Below, one piece after another: positions 14,990-25,689 of a stretch of 36,661 nt of DNA; the first letter of the stretch is position 1, and each line of letters starts with the position of its first letter. Under the pieces are notes generated by a model. The model was not told where the DNA came from, made no database searches, and saw nothing but the letters and a program-made list of their open reading frames with translations. Where the stretch lies: IMG/VR virus record IMGVR_UViG_3300021964_000205, positions 1-36,661 of that record; one strand, given 5' to 3'. This DNA is from a virus. A program made the position numbers and the translations under genes.

Positions 14990-16522
14990 TTAGAATAGAG
15001 TTCCACATTCACCCGAACATGTCGAATAATAGCACTTATATGTCGAACCTATCTTCATATGAGTAACCTCTACCATGCTAGCCGGTGTACTAAATTCGGT
15101 AAATGATGAAGGTGGTCCCCCCTGAAACTGCGCAATACCATTAATGAGTTTTCCATTGGCAGCATAATAATTCAAGGTAATAGATTCGTTATTAGAAAGC
15201 CATTCCCCCCAATTGGTTGCATTATTAGTAACATTGTCTATGTATATTACACGCTTATTGGATGTTGTCCAATTAGCATACATATTGTTACCAGGTCCAA
15301 AGTCATATATCGTAACAAATGAACTGTGTGTACCGGAAACTGGTCCATAACACCAAAGATCACAATTAACTCCCAAGGGGGATAAAGTGGACGTTAAACT
15401 ACGACCAGTACCAGAGGGACCATCATCCGACGGAGTACTACTAGCAGTATTATTTGTAGCATTAACTTGCCTTTGAAATTTAACTTTACCATCATTTCTA
15501 ACACTAAATCTCTCCGTGTTTGCGCTTAGAAGCCTCAACAGATAATAAGAAGTACTTGTGGATGTTGATTGTACTTTAAGCGTGTCACCACTTCCGTTGC
15601 TTAAAAGACTTAAAAGAGGTGATTGAGAAGTAACTCCACTAATAGTTAATGGCACGTTCAAAGCTAATAACGAAGAAGTTAAATTAAACTTTTGAGAAGC
15701 AAAAGTCATCAAAGAGGTTCCAGAATTAAATGACATTGCACCGGTAGAGGTAAAAGTCATTTGATCGCCAGAGGTAATATTGAGACCACCATTTCCCAAA
15801 AGATTTAAAGTTGAAGATGTCGATTGTATGGACATACTTCCACCAGATCTCACCTCGAGATCATCCTGGGGAACCGAAAAAAGCAAATCATAATTGCTAC
15901 CAGATGGATCTATCCACCTAAACTGTGGGTGTCTGTTATAATCGGCAGGAGTTCCAATTCCACTAACGTTAGTTTTTGAAAACTCCATTATAGGGTAATC
16001 GTTGCTACCATTTGAGGAGATCAGAAACTTAGCGTATGTTGGGTTTATTGTTGATGTAGCTGCAGCGGAATCACTGATAACAAGAGTATTTAGCTCCGGA
16101 AAGGGGCTGCTTATAACAATAGCATTTTTGTTACCTGTTGGACCAGAAACTCCAGATACTAGTTCAAAAACCTCAGAGGCTTTTAGGTTTTGCCCGCTAT
16201 CGACCCACCCGGAATCTGTATATTCAAATATCGAATTATTTGCAAGAGTTTGTACCCAGTAATCACCAACTCTGATAGGGTCGCTAGAACCTCCAGTTGG
16301 CTCTGCACCCTGTACAAACCACTTAGTACCGCGAAGACCTTCCTGACCAGGATCACCTTTAGGTCCAGCAGGTCCAATTGCTCCCTGTTCTCCTTGTTCA
16401 CCTTGTTCACCTTGCGGTCCACCCCCAGCTAAAACAACAGAATCAAAGTTAGCATTAACCTTTTCTCTAATCGTCTCCTGAGAATCTCCAGCATTCAGGG
16501 CTTGTATGTTTAGATTTGGCAT
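14990..16522 (-). CDS. Collagen-repeat tail fibre protein B
   Basis: A 510-aa paralogue of the 528-aa fibre: the same N-terminal GDSQETIREKVNANF module, Gly-x-y triplets (GPQGEQGEQGEQGAIGPAGP and on), GDYWVQ...FEYTDSGWVDSGQ, SGPTGNKNAI and SDSAAATSTINP. The C-terminal third differs and ends in a Cys-rich tail YKCYYSTCSGECGTLF, so the receptor-facing tip has diverged. Only 8 bp separates it from the paralogue downstream, consistent with tandem duplication followed by divergence at the tips. Four closely spaced cysteines could form disulfides or bind metal. Confidence 0.82.
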   Translation of the reverse strand: MPNLNIQALNAGDSQETIREKVNANFDSVVLAGGGPQGEQGEQGEQGAIGPAGPKGDPGQEGLRGTKWFVQGAEPTGGSSDPIRVGDYWVQTLANNSIFEYTDSGWVDSGQNLKASEVFELVSGVSGPTGNKNAIVISSPFPELNTLVISDSAAATSTINPTYAKFLISSNGSNDYPIMEFSKTNVSGIGTPADYNRHPQFRWIDPSGSNYDLLFSVPQDDLEVRSGGSMSIQSTSSTLNLLGNGGLNITSGDQMTFTSTGAMSFNSGTSLMTFASQKFNLTSSLLALNVPLTISGVTSQSPLLSLLSNGSGDTLKVQSTSTSTSYYLLRLLSANTERFSVRNDGKVKFQRQVNATNNTASSTPSDDGPSGTGRSLTSTLSPLGVNCDLWCYGPVSGTHSSFVTIYDFGPGNNMYANWTTSNKRVIYIDNVTNNATNWGEWLSNNESITLNYYAANGKLINGIAQFQGGPPSSFTEFSTPASMVEVTHMKIGSTYKCYYSTCSGECGTLF

Positions 16523-16566
16523 TTTATTATTTTATCTTTGTTTATATATTCTAAGGTTCCAATCCC

Positions 16567-19500
16567 CTATATTTTTTCAATCTGGAAATTAAACGTGGTT
16601 GAATAATTCTTACCAGATTCTAAAGGCAATTCAAACGTATATGATAATGCGTTTCTTTTCGTAAGTTTGTAGTTTGGTTCTAAGTTATATGAATATCTTA
16701 TTCTATCTGGGCTAGTTAAGTCACCCCTTAGGAGTAATTCTGTTGAAGTTAAATTGGTACCAGTTTTCTTAACAAATAGATCGAAGGTGATGCCCTGGTA
16801 AATAGGTACCACGTTTTTATCAATATATGTCTTGATATCATCGTTGATATTTTCAGGATCCCCTACCCCAAATTCGCTAATTATATTTTCAACAAACACA
16901 TTACTAATACCAGCATTTAAAAGATATCTCCTAAGAATTCTGTCTAACCTAATAGATCCATAAAGAGTATTAGTTCTCTCGTCCTTTTGCCAGAAAACTT
17001 CTACGTCCGGGAAAATACCTTCATCAAAACTAGGAAGATCTAAGTTGGAAAGAACTGTACCCAATTGGCCTATTCCAGTGTTCGACGTTTGAGGGGTAAT
17101 ACTCTGGATAGCACTAAGGGCTTTTTTAGCAGCCAAGTTTATTTTTTGTATATCAGTTTCGCCAGTTGTTCTATTAACCTCCAAAGTTATAAATGTATAG
17201 GTAGTTATAGTATAAGGCGTCTGCATCATTTTAGAACCAAAGAAAGATTTGTTCTCTCTCATGGATCTTGTTCCAGCTACTGGAGAATTTTGAGTTGCAG
17301 AGGTGTAAAGGTTAAAGTATCCAGGATCCCACGTTGAAAGAAATATGGATAAGTCCTTTTTGGCTATTGGTGTTTCCCCAACAAGTGGATATACTGCACC
17401 AAGAGGCAAATTAGCAGACTTCTCTAGAATATTTTTTCCTAAAGAAACCTTACTGTAGTTAAGGTTGGCTATTTTACCAAAGCCAATTTTACTTGGAGCA
17501 AATGTACAGTTCCTATAAACCAAGTCAGCGGAAGGATATCCGGTTATGGTATCCGTTTTATCATTTTTAAACCTCATCACTTTTTTGAATAAAGGCTCGT
17601 ATTTTCCAGCATATCTTAAAATATCAGCAGCATATGTTAACCCGCCAACATTAATCTGGTAACCGGTAGGCTCATTCTGCCCAAGTGTTTGTGGTCCTGA
17701 ATAATCTGCTACTGGGAATGTCCCATTTGGTCTATATAGGGCAGTTGGTTGCTGCATATAAATCTGGAAATAATCACTTCTTACCTCCGTAGATTGTGTA
17801 TCTTCATTCCAGGAATAAGTTTTATACTTAACAAAAGGACTCTCGTTGTTTACCCTATCTGATATCTGAGAAAGTGAAATCCTTCTCATTATAAAATCAA
17901 AGTATTTTTCGCCACCTTCTATCTGGAAAACTGGATTACCCGCATAAGCACTTCTAGGTCCAACAGGTACCGTTACAGGTGAGGAGAAAGCGAAGGGTAT
18001 AGTAAAAGTATAGTTTGTATCGACTGGACCAAAAGAAACGAGATTGTTCGATCTGCCAACCGGCCACGGATATGTTGATGCTATTGCAGGAACACTGAAG
18101 CTACCTTTACCGGTTGGGGAAAGAGTTGCCTTCGCACCAGTCGGATAAATTGTATTTATTTCCTCCCTTAGATCCGTGTCATACTCAGAATTCGTTATTG
18201 TGTAGATAAAACCAGGATTGGTAAATTGTGTTACAGAACTACCAGAAACCATTGACAGGTTTAGGGCAGTACTTAGTTTTATGTCATCAATCTCATAAAG
18301 CGGCGAACCGGTTGCTCCAGTTGAACCGGTAGCACCAACACCAGCATCTTTTTTCTTATCGCTTAGGCTATAAAGCAAGGTATAATCTACATAAGGAGTG
18401 CCTCCAGTTCCTCCAGTGTATCCAAGAGGCAAAGCCCTATAATCTTTAATTACAATGCTGCACACAAAGAGAATGCATTTTTGTTGTGTATTTTCTATAA
18501 ATTCATAGGAAACTGGGGGTTGGATAGTGTTACTAGTTTCTGGAACTACTCTCAAGATGGAAGCAAACTTATAATCTTGGAAACCTCTAAAATTGGGAAC
18601 GTATTTTTCAAGATCACTTTGTGGATTAGCAACAGTACTTCTTCTTCTCAAAGAAACCTTTGCACCTCTAAAAACAGTATCATAAAATCCGGTAGACTGG
18701 TTGTACGTAAAAGGAGTAAACAGCTCCTTCGTAGTATTACTGGAAATATTATAAGGGCTAGGATAATCTAAAGGATCTACAGTAAAGAAATTAGAGAAGT
18801 AAAGACTATCGTTTGGATCTGCGCTTCTTACCTTAGAAATATCTATTTTTCCAGGGAGATAATTATTTTGGCTTTCAATACTATCTGATGGGTACCCGTC
18901 AGGAACACCCTCTAAAAGCATCCACTCGTGTGTGAGATACATTGGATCTGGTATCTCCTTCTGAAAACTTGGAGAAAAATTGGTAGGACTGAAAGCCGCA
19001 GATGCATTAAGTCTATAAGCATTTCCCCTTGCATCAGTACCTCCAAAATACCCCCATTTATTAATGAAAGGAACTATCTTAGATCTATTAGCCCTAGATG
19101 TTGTATAATTTTCTTCCAGGTATTCATACTCAGTATCTAACTTACCATATTGGAATAAAAATTGCTTAGTATTGGATTGAGATACCGATTGGGTTTCGTT
19201 TATGGACTGTATTCCATAAAATCCATCAAAGGAATCCAAATTTTCCTCGAATTTAATTGACTTTTGGTTGTATATTTCATTTGCATCCTTCCATCCAATT
19301 TGAGTAAATATAGCAGGAACTACAATAGATTCTACGCTAGTGGTTGTGGATGCTATATCCTCAAAATAGCTCACCGAGGTGCCAATAAATGCACCGCCAG
19401 CGGAAATAGTTCTCTCAGTTCCAGTGCCTATATCAACTCGGATTTCCCCGCTCTGAACAAAGTATTTAACACCCTGCTTAATTTGTCCATTGGTTTCAGG

Positions 19501-22098
19501 TAAAAGCTGAAAGTACCTATGGAATTCTTGTGTAGGGGTTTCCCCATAGTTTGATGACCAAAAATCAAAATCAAAATCCTTTATATCAAAGAAAGAAAAT
19601 ACCCCCGTTGAAACTTTGGGCATCTCATATAAGTTAAAAGACTGACTTGTTCCAAGGTTTATTTTTGCTTTTTGATCCTTGAGGTTAGCAACCAAAAGCT
19701 CCTCATACCCTCTGAACCCAGTGACCTTACCATTAGCATCTAATACTGGATCATCTACATACCTTGTAACACTCTCTACCATAGAGACACCACCAGTAAT
19801 TCCGCTTCCTGAGGTAACCTCAATATATGTTCCAGGTTCTACTTTGTTAATTTCTTTAATATCAAATGAAACCCTAGATAGCGGGTAGTCAGTTCCGCCG
19901 CTAAAAGTAGTTATGCCATTAATTTCCGTTGCATCCACACCAGCTATACTAATAAGTCCACTGGTAGTAAATGTTGAGTATGAATTCCAGTTGGAGGTGT
20001 CAAGAGAAGGATCTATATTTTCAGAACCTGGTGTTGCAGCTGGAATGTTATTTAGTGCTTCATAGTAAAGATTACTACTTACAACTATATCGCCGGCGGA
20101 ATATCCAGAAGTGTTATTCCATACACCAACATATGAGGATTCAAACAATTGATAGTCTTCATAAACTGCTAATCTATATTCGGAATTTACCTTACTACCG
20201 CTTGCTTTAACCTTTATAACTGAGGTGGACTGTACTGGTGCACTATTCCAAACAACGTCACTTATTGATGTAATACAATCACAGAATGCAGATGCAACAT
20301 CATTTGTTGTCCCGTCGATAGCATTAAAAAAGTGCTCATTGCCAATGTTATATGAGGATCCACTATTCCACCCAACAAGAGTTCCTGCAAATTCCCCGCT
20401 TTTTATAAAATCATATCTACCAGCGGATTCAGATCTTGTGCCATTTGGCCAAAAAAGCTTAAAAACAATTTCATTGTCAAGCGGTTCTGTTTTCAAGAAC
20501 TTAACTCCAATATTTGGATTTCCTTTAGAATTAGGTAAGGTACCTTTTATGGAACCTATCTTATCACCATAACCAGTAAAGTTCTGGAGATTAACAGACT
20601 GATTACCAATAACAATAGACCCTGTACTCAAACTAGTATTTCCAGTTACGCCAAAGTAACTACCATTGTAAGGACCATATTTTGCATATTCTGGAGTGTT
20701 GTTTAACCAGGTCTTAGTATTTGAATCATAATTTTCATATCTTTTGAGTGAATAAAAATTATCGCTTTTATCAGTAATATAATATAGTTTCTGAGGATCG
20801 TTTACGTTAGTGTCATATGATCCTGGTACCCAGCCTGAAGCACTTTCGTAAAATAATCTAACCCCACCTGTACTACTTTGGAAATTTGGTTTGTTGTCCT
20901 CATAGTGGCCAACATTATTTCTTGATGGTTTTGGTAAGTTAAGGTTAAAAGGACTGTTTTTAAAGCCATAGAAATAGTCACCATTCAAAAAGAATTCACC
21001 AAGATCATTTTTCGAAACATAAAATCCAAAATATCTGTTAATCGTATATAAGCTAGAATCAGGATCATTGAAAAGGAATTCCATATTGAGAACGTTCGAA
21101 CACACAACGCCGTTTCTTTGGAATCCGTCAGTTACGTAGTTTTCAAAGTCAGATTGAATGGAAGATCCAGGACTAACAAGATAATCATAAAGTAACTCGC
21201 CCCTCTGTGTGAATACACCATCTTTTAAACCAGCTCCATTGTAATAGGTGTAAGTGTTTTGTTGGAACGAAAAGTCAATCGGGGATTGCTTATAATTTTT
21301 GTCATTAACAATGCCTCTAATGTATTTTCCTATTTGGGTTTCTGACCTAAGGTCAAATGTTGCAATAACGCTGGCATTTGGTAAGACTTTGCTATTGAAA
21401 AAAGTATCTACGTCATCAACCTGTGGTTGAAATTTCAGTTCATTCATTTCAACTACCTTACCAGTTCCACTTACTATCCTGTAGGTGTTAAAAAGATCTA
21501 ATCCAGTAAAAATATCGTCAGCAGAATAAAATATGTCCTGACCACTATTATCTTTGCCATAGGCAATTTTAAAGTCTTCTGTAGAATTTGGATCCTGTAT
21601 TAACTTGTAGCTAATGTTGGTTCTTATTGAAGTAACATTAGTGGTGTAAGGATAGCTTACAGGATCGGGAACCTTAAATATCACAAAAAATTCAGGGAGC
21701 TCGTCCCTTAACCATAACGGCTGGAAAAATCTAAAATTCTCAGTGTAATTCTTATCTATTAGGGTAGATGCCCCGCTACCATAAAAGAAATCATACTGAA
21801 ACTCAAAATCCTCCTGTGCCTTTGAACTACCGTCGGTAAATTCACCAACCTGGAAAATCAAGTCGTTTGGTACAGTGCCTTTATCAAAGAAGTTATAAAG
21901 ATCAGTTGCGTAAGAATCCTTTCCAGTTACCTGAAACTTTTTAAACCTCTGGGAGCTAAGGGTTGGATTAGCATTAAAAGAATTTAGCCAAACACCACCA
22001 GAAGAATCGAGGGACACTTTTACATTTCCAGTAAGTTTAGGGTTAGTTCTAAGTAGTCCAAATGATGAATTGTAATCGAATAATTTTGGTGCAGCCAT
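16567..22098 (-). CDS. Giant virion structural protein (1843 aa), probable baseplate or tail component
   Basis: The largest gene of the window. It begins MAAPKLFDYNSSFGLLRTNP, then KVSLDSSGGVWLNSF. The whole is beta-rich with many aromatic residues, Asn/Ser/Gly loops and no long coiled coil, so it is not a tape-measure protein. A short Gly-rich stretch GVGATGSTGATGSP interrupts the middle. The C-terminal part (DEGIFPDVEVFWQKDERTN... to the end NYSTTFNFQIEKI) looks like a separate domain. It sits among baseplate/fibre genes and starts 26 bp after the stop of the 1182-aa gene. I cannot match it to a T4 protein; large baseplate wedge (gp7/gp10-like) or peripheral ring functions are the main options. 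Confidence 0.78.
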   Translation of the reverse strand: MAAPKLFDYNSSFGLLRTNPKLTGNVKVSLDSSGGVWLNSFNANPTLSSQRFKKFQVTGKDSYATDLYNFFDKGTVPNDLIFQVGEFTDGSSKAQEDFEFQYDFFYGSGASTLIDKNYTENFRFFQPLWLRDELPEFFVIFKVPDPVSYPYTTNVTSIRTNISYKLIQDPNSTEDFKIAYGKDNSGQDIFYSADDIFTGLDLFNTYRIVSGTGKVVEMNELKFQPQVDDVDTFFNSKVLPNASVIATFDLRSETQIGKYIRGIVNDKNYKQSPIDFSFQQNTYTYYNGAGLKDGVFTQRGELLYDYLVSPGSSIQSDFENYVTDGFQRNGVVCSNVLNMEFLFNDPDSSLYTINRYFGFYVSKNDLGEFFLNGDYFYGFKNSPFNLNLPKPSRNNVGHYEDNKPNFQSSTGGVRLFYESASGWVPGSYDTNVNDPQKLYYITDKSDNFYSLKRYENYDSNTKTWLNNTPEYAKYGPYNGSYFGVTGNTSLSTGSIVIGNQSVNLQNFTGYGDKIGSIKGTLPNSKGNPNIGVKFLKTEPLDNEIVFKLFWPNGTRSESAGRYDFIKSGEFAGTLVGWNSGSSYNIGNEHFFNAIDGTTNDVASAFCDCITSISDVVWNSAPVQSTSVIKVKASGSKVNSEYRLAVYEDYQLFESSYVGVWNNTSGYSAGDIVVSSNLYYEALNNIPAATPGSENIDPSLDTSNWNSYSTFTTSGLISIAGVDATEINGITTFSGGTDYPLSRVSFDIKEINKVEPGTYIEVTSGSGITGGVSMVESVTRYVDDPVLDANGKVTGFRGYEELLVANLKDQKAKINLGTSQSFNLYEMPKVSTGVFSFFDIKDFDFDFWSSNYGETPTQEFHRYFQLLPETNGQIKQGVKYFVQSGEIRVDIGTGTERTISAGGAFIGTSVSYFEDIASTTTSVESIVVPAIFTQIGWKDANEIYNQKSIKFEENLDSFDGFYGIQSINETQSVSQSNTKQFLFQYGKLDTEYEYLEENYTTSRANRSKIVPFINKWGYFGGTDARGNAYRLNASAAFSPTNFSPSFQKEIPDPMYLTHEWMLLEGVPDGYPSDSIESQNNYLPGKIDISKVRSADPNDSLYFSNFFTVDPLDYPSPYNISSNTTKELFTPFTYNQSTGFYDTVFRGAKVSLRRRSTVANPQSDLEKYVPNFRGFQDYKFASILRVVPETSNTIQPPVSYEFIENTQQKCILFVCSIVIKDYRALPLGYTGGTGGTPYVDYTLLYSLSDKKKDAGVGATGSTGATGSPLYEIDDIKLSTALNLSMVSGSSVTQFTNPGFIYTITNSEYDTDLREEINTIYPTGAKATLSPTGKGSFSVPAIASTYPWPVGRSNNLVSFGPVDTNYTFTIPFAFSSPVTVPVGPRSAYAGNPVFQIEGGEKYFDFIMRRISLSQISDRVNNESPFVKYKTYSWNEDTQSTEVRSDYFQIYMQQPTALYRPNGTFPVADYSGPQTLGQNEPTGYQINVGGLTYAADILRYAGKYEPLFKKVMRFKNDKTDTITGYPSADLVYRNCTFAPSKIGFGKIANLNYSKVSLGKNILEKSANLPLGAVYPLVGETPIAKKDLSIFLSTWDPGYFNLYTSATQNSPVAGTRSMRENKSFFGSKMMQTPYTITTYTFITLEVNRTTGETDIQKINLAAKKALSAIQSITPQTSNTGIGQLGTVLSNLDLPSFDEGIFPDVEVFWQKDERTNTLYGSIRLDRILRRYLLNAGISNVFVENIISEFGVGDPENINDDIKTYIDKNVVPIYQGITFDLFVKKTGTNLTSTELLLRGDLTSPDRIRYSYNLEPNYKLTKRNALSYTFELPLESGKNYSTTFNFQIEKI

Positions 22099-22124
22099 CT
22101 ATATTTTTATTCCTTTATTCTTAA

Positions 22125-25100
22125 TCACACATTCCTAGTCGTCGACGAGAAGTTAGGTGCTGAAAGAGTATCATTTTTGTATTTACCAGTAACCTGAACA
22201 TCGAAGGAGAATGGGCTCTGATTTCTAACCTGTATATCTATCCCGACTTTTTTAGTGTATGTAACGTTGGTTGGGTTTCCATCAGATCTAAATCCACCAA
22301 TATATCCTAACTTATCGTTTGCCCTAAATTGGAATATTAAAGGAATGTTTATAGCATTTGAATCACCATTCTTAACAAACTTTGAAGCCAATTGTGTTGA
22401 ACCCTCAACTTGAATAGATGAAGCCGTAGGTGGACCTAGGAAAAGATAAGAGCCACAAGTATACCTTCCGACCAAATATTCATCATTAACTGTAAATCCT
22501 AATTTATTCGGGTACATATCATCCTCTCTGGAAGCAGTAGCTCCCTGTACAAAATCAACACTTACCTGTTGGTAGGAAAGTTGTTTGTAGTTATCTTGGA
22601 CGTTTGTATCCATATAGAAATAATCAGAGTGCCTGAAATATGGATAAACTACCACTCCTCCAGAAAAGTCAGGCTTAACTAAACTAGTAAATGATAGGCC
22701 AGTAGATAGATCAGGGTGATCTTTGTGGATACAGAATTCGCTAAGTGTACCGTTACCAACACCACTGTAGCTTCCAGTAGCACCCGTAAGCACACCACTC
22801 CAAATATTAGCGTTTACACCAGAAGCTGTTGGTACTGAAGAATTTGTTGGATCGTATGGTAATAACTGACTTCCGTTTCTTGGAAGTCCGCTTGAATCAC
22901 CAGCATATGAATACGATCCGGAAAAAGCTGAATTAACAACATATAAATCAACATCAAGACCAACTGATTTCCACCTCGGATAAATAAATTGGCTGTTAGA
23001 GTTTCCGGAAGCATATGGGGGTGCTTGTCTAAACTCTTTGAATGAATTATCGTTAGCACCACCGGTAGATCCAACGGGGATAATATCAGAAGTTGTTAAA
23101 GATGTAATGGATATTGGAATTTCACCATACCTAAGATTAGTTGAATACCCGTCTGGCAATGAGTAAGTAGAGCTTGTTCCAGCTAATGTGGTTAAGCCTC
23201 CAGGTAAAATAGAAGCTAACTCGAGCATACCTGCCGATGTATTACTCACCTTTATCTCGTAAACTGTGGATGCTATTTTACCTGCATCACTTGTGGCAGC
23301 ATTAGCGTAAATTTGGTTAAAATATCCAGCATTTAGATTTATTGTAGATCCATTAGCAACCAATTGGGTATTTGTGCCATCTACAATATAAACCTCCAGT
23401 ATACCTGTTGCATTTTCTACTGTTGCTTTTAAGGAATTAAGCTGATCTTGTAATTCGGTGAGCTTTTGGAAAAGATCCAAAGGATTTCCCGCAGAATCAT
23501 AATATCCGCTCATTATGGAATTTGTCCCGAGATAAAATGTCTTTTGACCAGTGACTACCTGTTGGCTTAGCAAGCCATCAATACCTTTAGAAGCTAGATC
23601 CTGCTGTATTGCAAGGATAGCCTCGTCTTTTAAATTAGTACTTACGCTCTCAGCTGTACTCTGTGTAGAAAGATCGTCAGGGAAGGTAACTACTACAGGA
23701 TCTGAGAATTCAGAAGTAACCGGATTGTCTGGCCAGCCAGCTTCAGAAACAGATTTGATTCTAATCTCAACCCTTTCACCCTTGGTAATCGGTATATCAA
23801 GCTGATTAATATTAGTTGCATCAGCATTATCTGTATCCTCTGGTGCCCAAACATAAGTACCAGTATTTGGGTCATAAACCTTTTTCCTGAGCTCCGATTT
23901 TATTTCAATCCAATTTGAGAATGCACCACTTTTTTCTTGTCCATTCTCATCAATATATCCTATTTGCTGTACAGCCGGAGCAGCCCCTGCTTCTGATAAA
24001 TATCTATACTGTATAATAAACTGTACAACGCTTTGATCTCCAGTGATTGAACTGTTTTTTGGAAATGGTATGGGCCAAAAACCTCTTACTCTATATTTTG
24101 GCTCGACCTTAAGTTGAGTGTTTGTTTCTGATATTGTTGTAATATCATTTACAACAGAAGACAAAAGTTGCTGCTTCTGGACCCTTTGTTGCGTTAAAGA
24201 ATTCAAAGAAGCCAAAACAGCACTTGAATTTTGGCTATCCGATTGAACCGATGTTGATACAGCACTTGATAACGAAGCAGGCAAAACACTTGTCGAAGAA
24301 ACCGAATTTAGATCAGTTCTAGTTTTTGAAATTGAATTATCTAGCTGTTGTATTTCAGATTGCAAGGTTGATTTCAATGAAACCTTATCGTTCAGTGTTT
24401 GTACATCAGTTCCCTCTGTTAGTTGTGTATTAACTTGGACAACCTTAAAATTAGAAGAAGAAACTTCAGGTACCTCCGGAACTAATCCATTGATTGCATT
24501 TACTTTTTTCTCCTTTGCCATCCCAAGGAAAATCTGTCCGAGATCAGCAACAGAAGTTAAGTAAAATTGTTCAAGGGTTTGTACACCAGCATCAGTATTT
24601 ACGGTTAATTCGTTGCTAAACAAAACTACTCCAGTCGACCAGGTAGAACCAACAACGTTATAATTGTCATCTATCTGCTTAAAGAAAATTCCTTGCCTTT
24701 CATCAAATCCTACATTTACCTCAATTAATCTTGGGGTAAGCTGATTTGATTCAAGGGTGAGCTGATTATCACCAATTTGTACTGGCTGGTAACCCGAACT
24801 TCTTTTTAGCTGAACTGAGGTTTCCTCAACATTTACACTGGTTATGGTGTACCTAGTTCCGTCGGGGGTTAATAAGGTGTCACCTTTTGATAAGGTTCTA
24901 CCGTCGGTGACGTTTGAAGCTGTATCTGTATAATTTACACCATCAAGTTTATAGTTTCTCCTAGTTTCCTGAACTTGATTACCATTAGAATCCGTAATTG
25001 TAACCACATCATCATAGAAAGATAAAACACCGAATGTACCTTTATTTCTAATAGATCTAAGTGGCAAATCGATAGTATCTTCATCAACAAAATAGTCAAT

Positions 25101-25673
25101 ACCAGCATCTTCAAGGTTATCAATATAATCTTGCTCAGTAAGATCGTTCCTTCCTTTGAGGTTATTATCAAAATAGGCTTTTTTCTCGTCAGTGTTAGTG
25201 TTGGCAATTATTCTTTTTACCCTTACCCTGTCAGCATCATCTGCTACCTGTCCCGTAACATCAATTGAAATATAAAGAAGTGGACTTAAAAAACTTTCAA
25301 AAAACCAATTATCCCTAGTGGCAAAAGTACTTGGGACCTGGAGATTAGTAAGTTGGGCTGGGTCCCTTAATGGTTCCGCTCGGTAAACTTGGCTGTAAGT
25401 ACCATCTGGGTTTCTAACAGTAGCAAAGTTATCCCCTAAACCTGCAAGGGACTGGATGTTGGAATCCAATCTTTCGATTTCGCTCCTTAGGTAACCATAT
25501 GCTGGAATACTAGAGAAAGATGGCAAACCATTTTCGTCAAGCAGCTCAATTTGAACATTTTCGTTCGTTGAGGTTGCTACCTCGTTAAGACCGTTGATTA
25601 TCTCTAGAGAATTTTTCTGCAGTCTTAAGAACTGAGCTACTAGAGAACTTATTGAATTTTGTGTTGATGCCAT
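22125..25673 (-). CDS. Large baseplate/fibre protein with coiled coils and an FnIII-like domain
   Basis: A 1182-aa structural protein. The N-terminal helix (SSLVAQFLRLQKNSLEIING) may be an attachment coil. A coiled coil follows at about 430-510 (LQSEIQQLDNSISKTRTDLN, then TQQRVQKQQLLSSVVNDI). At about 535-675 the sequence fits a fibronectin type III-like fold: VVQFIIQYRYLSEAG, then VEIRIKSVSEAGWPDNPVTS. A short trimer-type coil (LFQKLTELQDQLNSLKATVE, about 735-755) precedes a long beta-rich C-terminus. The arrangement is like trimeric fibres or baseplate spikes that combine coils with Ig-type domains. The domain call is by eye. Confidence 0.78.
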   Translation of the reverse strand: MASTQNSISSLVAQFLRLQKNSLEIINGLNEVATSTNENVQIELLDENGLPSFSSIPAYGYLRSEIERLDSNIQSLAGLGDNFATVRNPDGTYSQVYRAEPLRDPAQLTNLQVPSTFATRDNWFFESFLSPLLYISIDVTGQVADDADRVRVKRIIANTNTDEKKAYFDNNLKGRNDLTEQDYIDNLEDAGIDYFVDEDTIDLPLRSIRNKGTFGVLSFYDDVVTITDSNGNQVQETRRNYKLDGVNYTDTASNVTDGRTLSKGDTLLTPDGTRYTITSVNVEETSVQLKRSSGYQPVQIGDNQLTLESNQLTPRLIEVNVGFDERQGIFFKQIDDNYNVVGSTWSTGVVLFSNELTVNTDAGVQTLEQFYLTSVADLGQIFLGMAKEKKVNAINGLVPEVPEVSSSNFKVVQVNTQLTEGTDVQTLNDKVSLKSTLQSEIQQLDNSISKTRTDLNSVSSTSVLPASLSSAVSTSVQSDSQNSSAVLASLNSLTQQRVQKQQLLSSVVNDITTISETNTQLKVEPKYRVRGFWPIPFPKNSSITGDQSVVQFIIQYRYLSEAGAAPAVQQIGYIDENGQEKSGAFSNWIEIKSELRKKVYDPNTGTYVWAPEDTDNADATNINQLDIPITKGERVEIRIKSVSEAGWPDNPVTSEFSDPVVVTFPDDLSTQSTAESVSTNLKDEAILAIQQDLASKGIDGLLSQQVVTGQKTFYLGTNSIMSGYYDSAGNPLDLFQKLTELQDQLNSLKATVENATGILEVYIVDGTNTQLVANGSTINLNAGYFNQIYANAATSDAGKIASTVYEIKVSNTSAGMLELASILPGGLTTLAGTSSTYSLPDGYSTNLRYGEIPISITSLTTSDIIPVGSTGGANDNSFKEFRQAPPYASGNSNSQFIYPRWKSVGLDVDLYVVNSAFSGSYSYAGDSSGLPRNGSQLLPYDPTNSSVPTASGVNANIWSGVLTGATGSYSGVGNGTLSEFCIHKDHPDLSTGLSFTSLVKPDFSGGVVVYPYFRHSDYFYMDTNVQDNYKQLSYQQVSVDFVQGATASREDDMYPNKLGFTVNDEYLVGRYTCGSYLFLGPPTASSIQVEGSTQLASKFVKNGDSNAINIPLIFQFRANDKLGYIGGFRSDGNPTNVTYTKKVGIDIQVRNQSPFSFDVQVTGKYKNDTLSAPNFSSTTRNV

Positions 25674-25689
25674 TTTATTTTATAAAATT

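Noticed and set aside
18298-18354. Short repeat-like GATGSTGATGS stretch as a collagen domain
   Set aside because: Only a few residues in the 1843-aa protein, not a run of Gly-x-y triplets; treated as a linker.
23551-23805. Plus-strand open frames inside the minus-strand structural genes
   Set aside because: They lack ribosome-binding sites and domain content and mirror the coding strand's composition; considered shadows.
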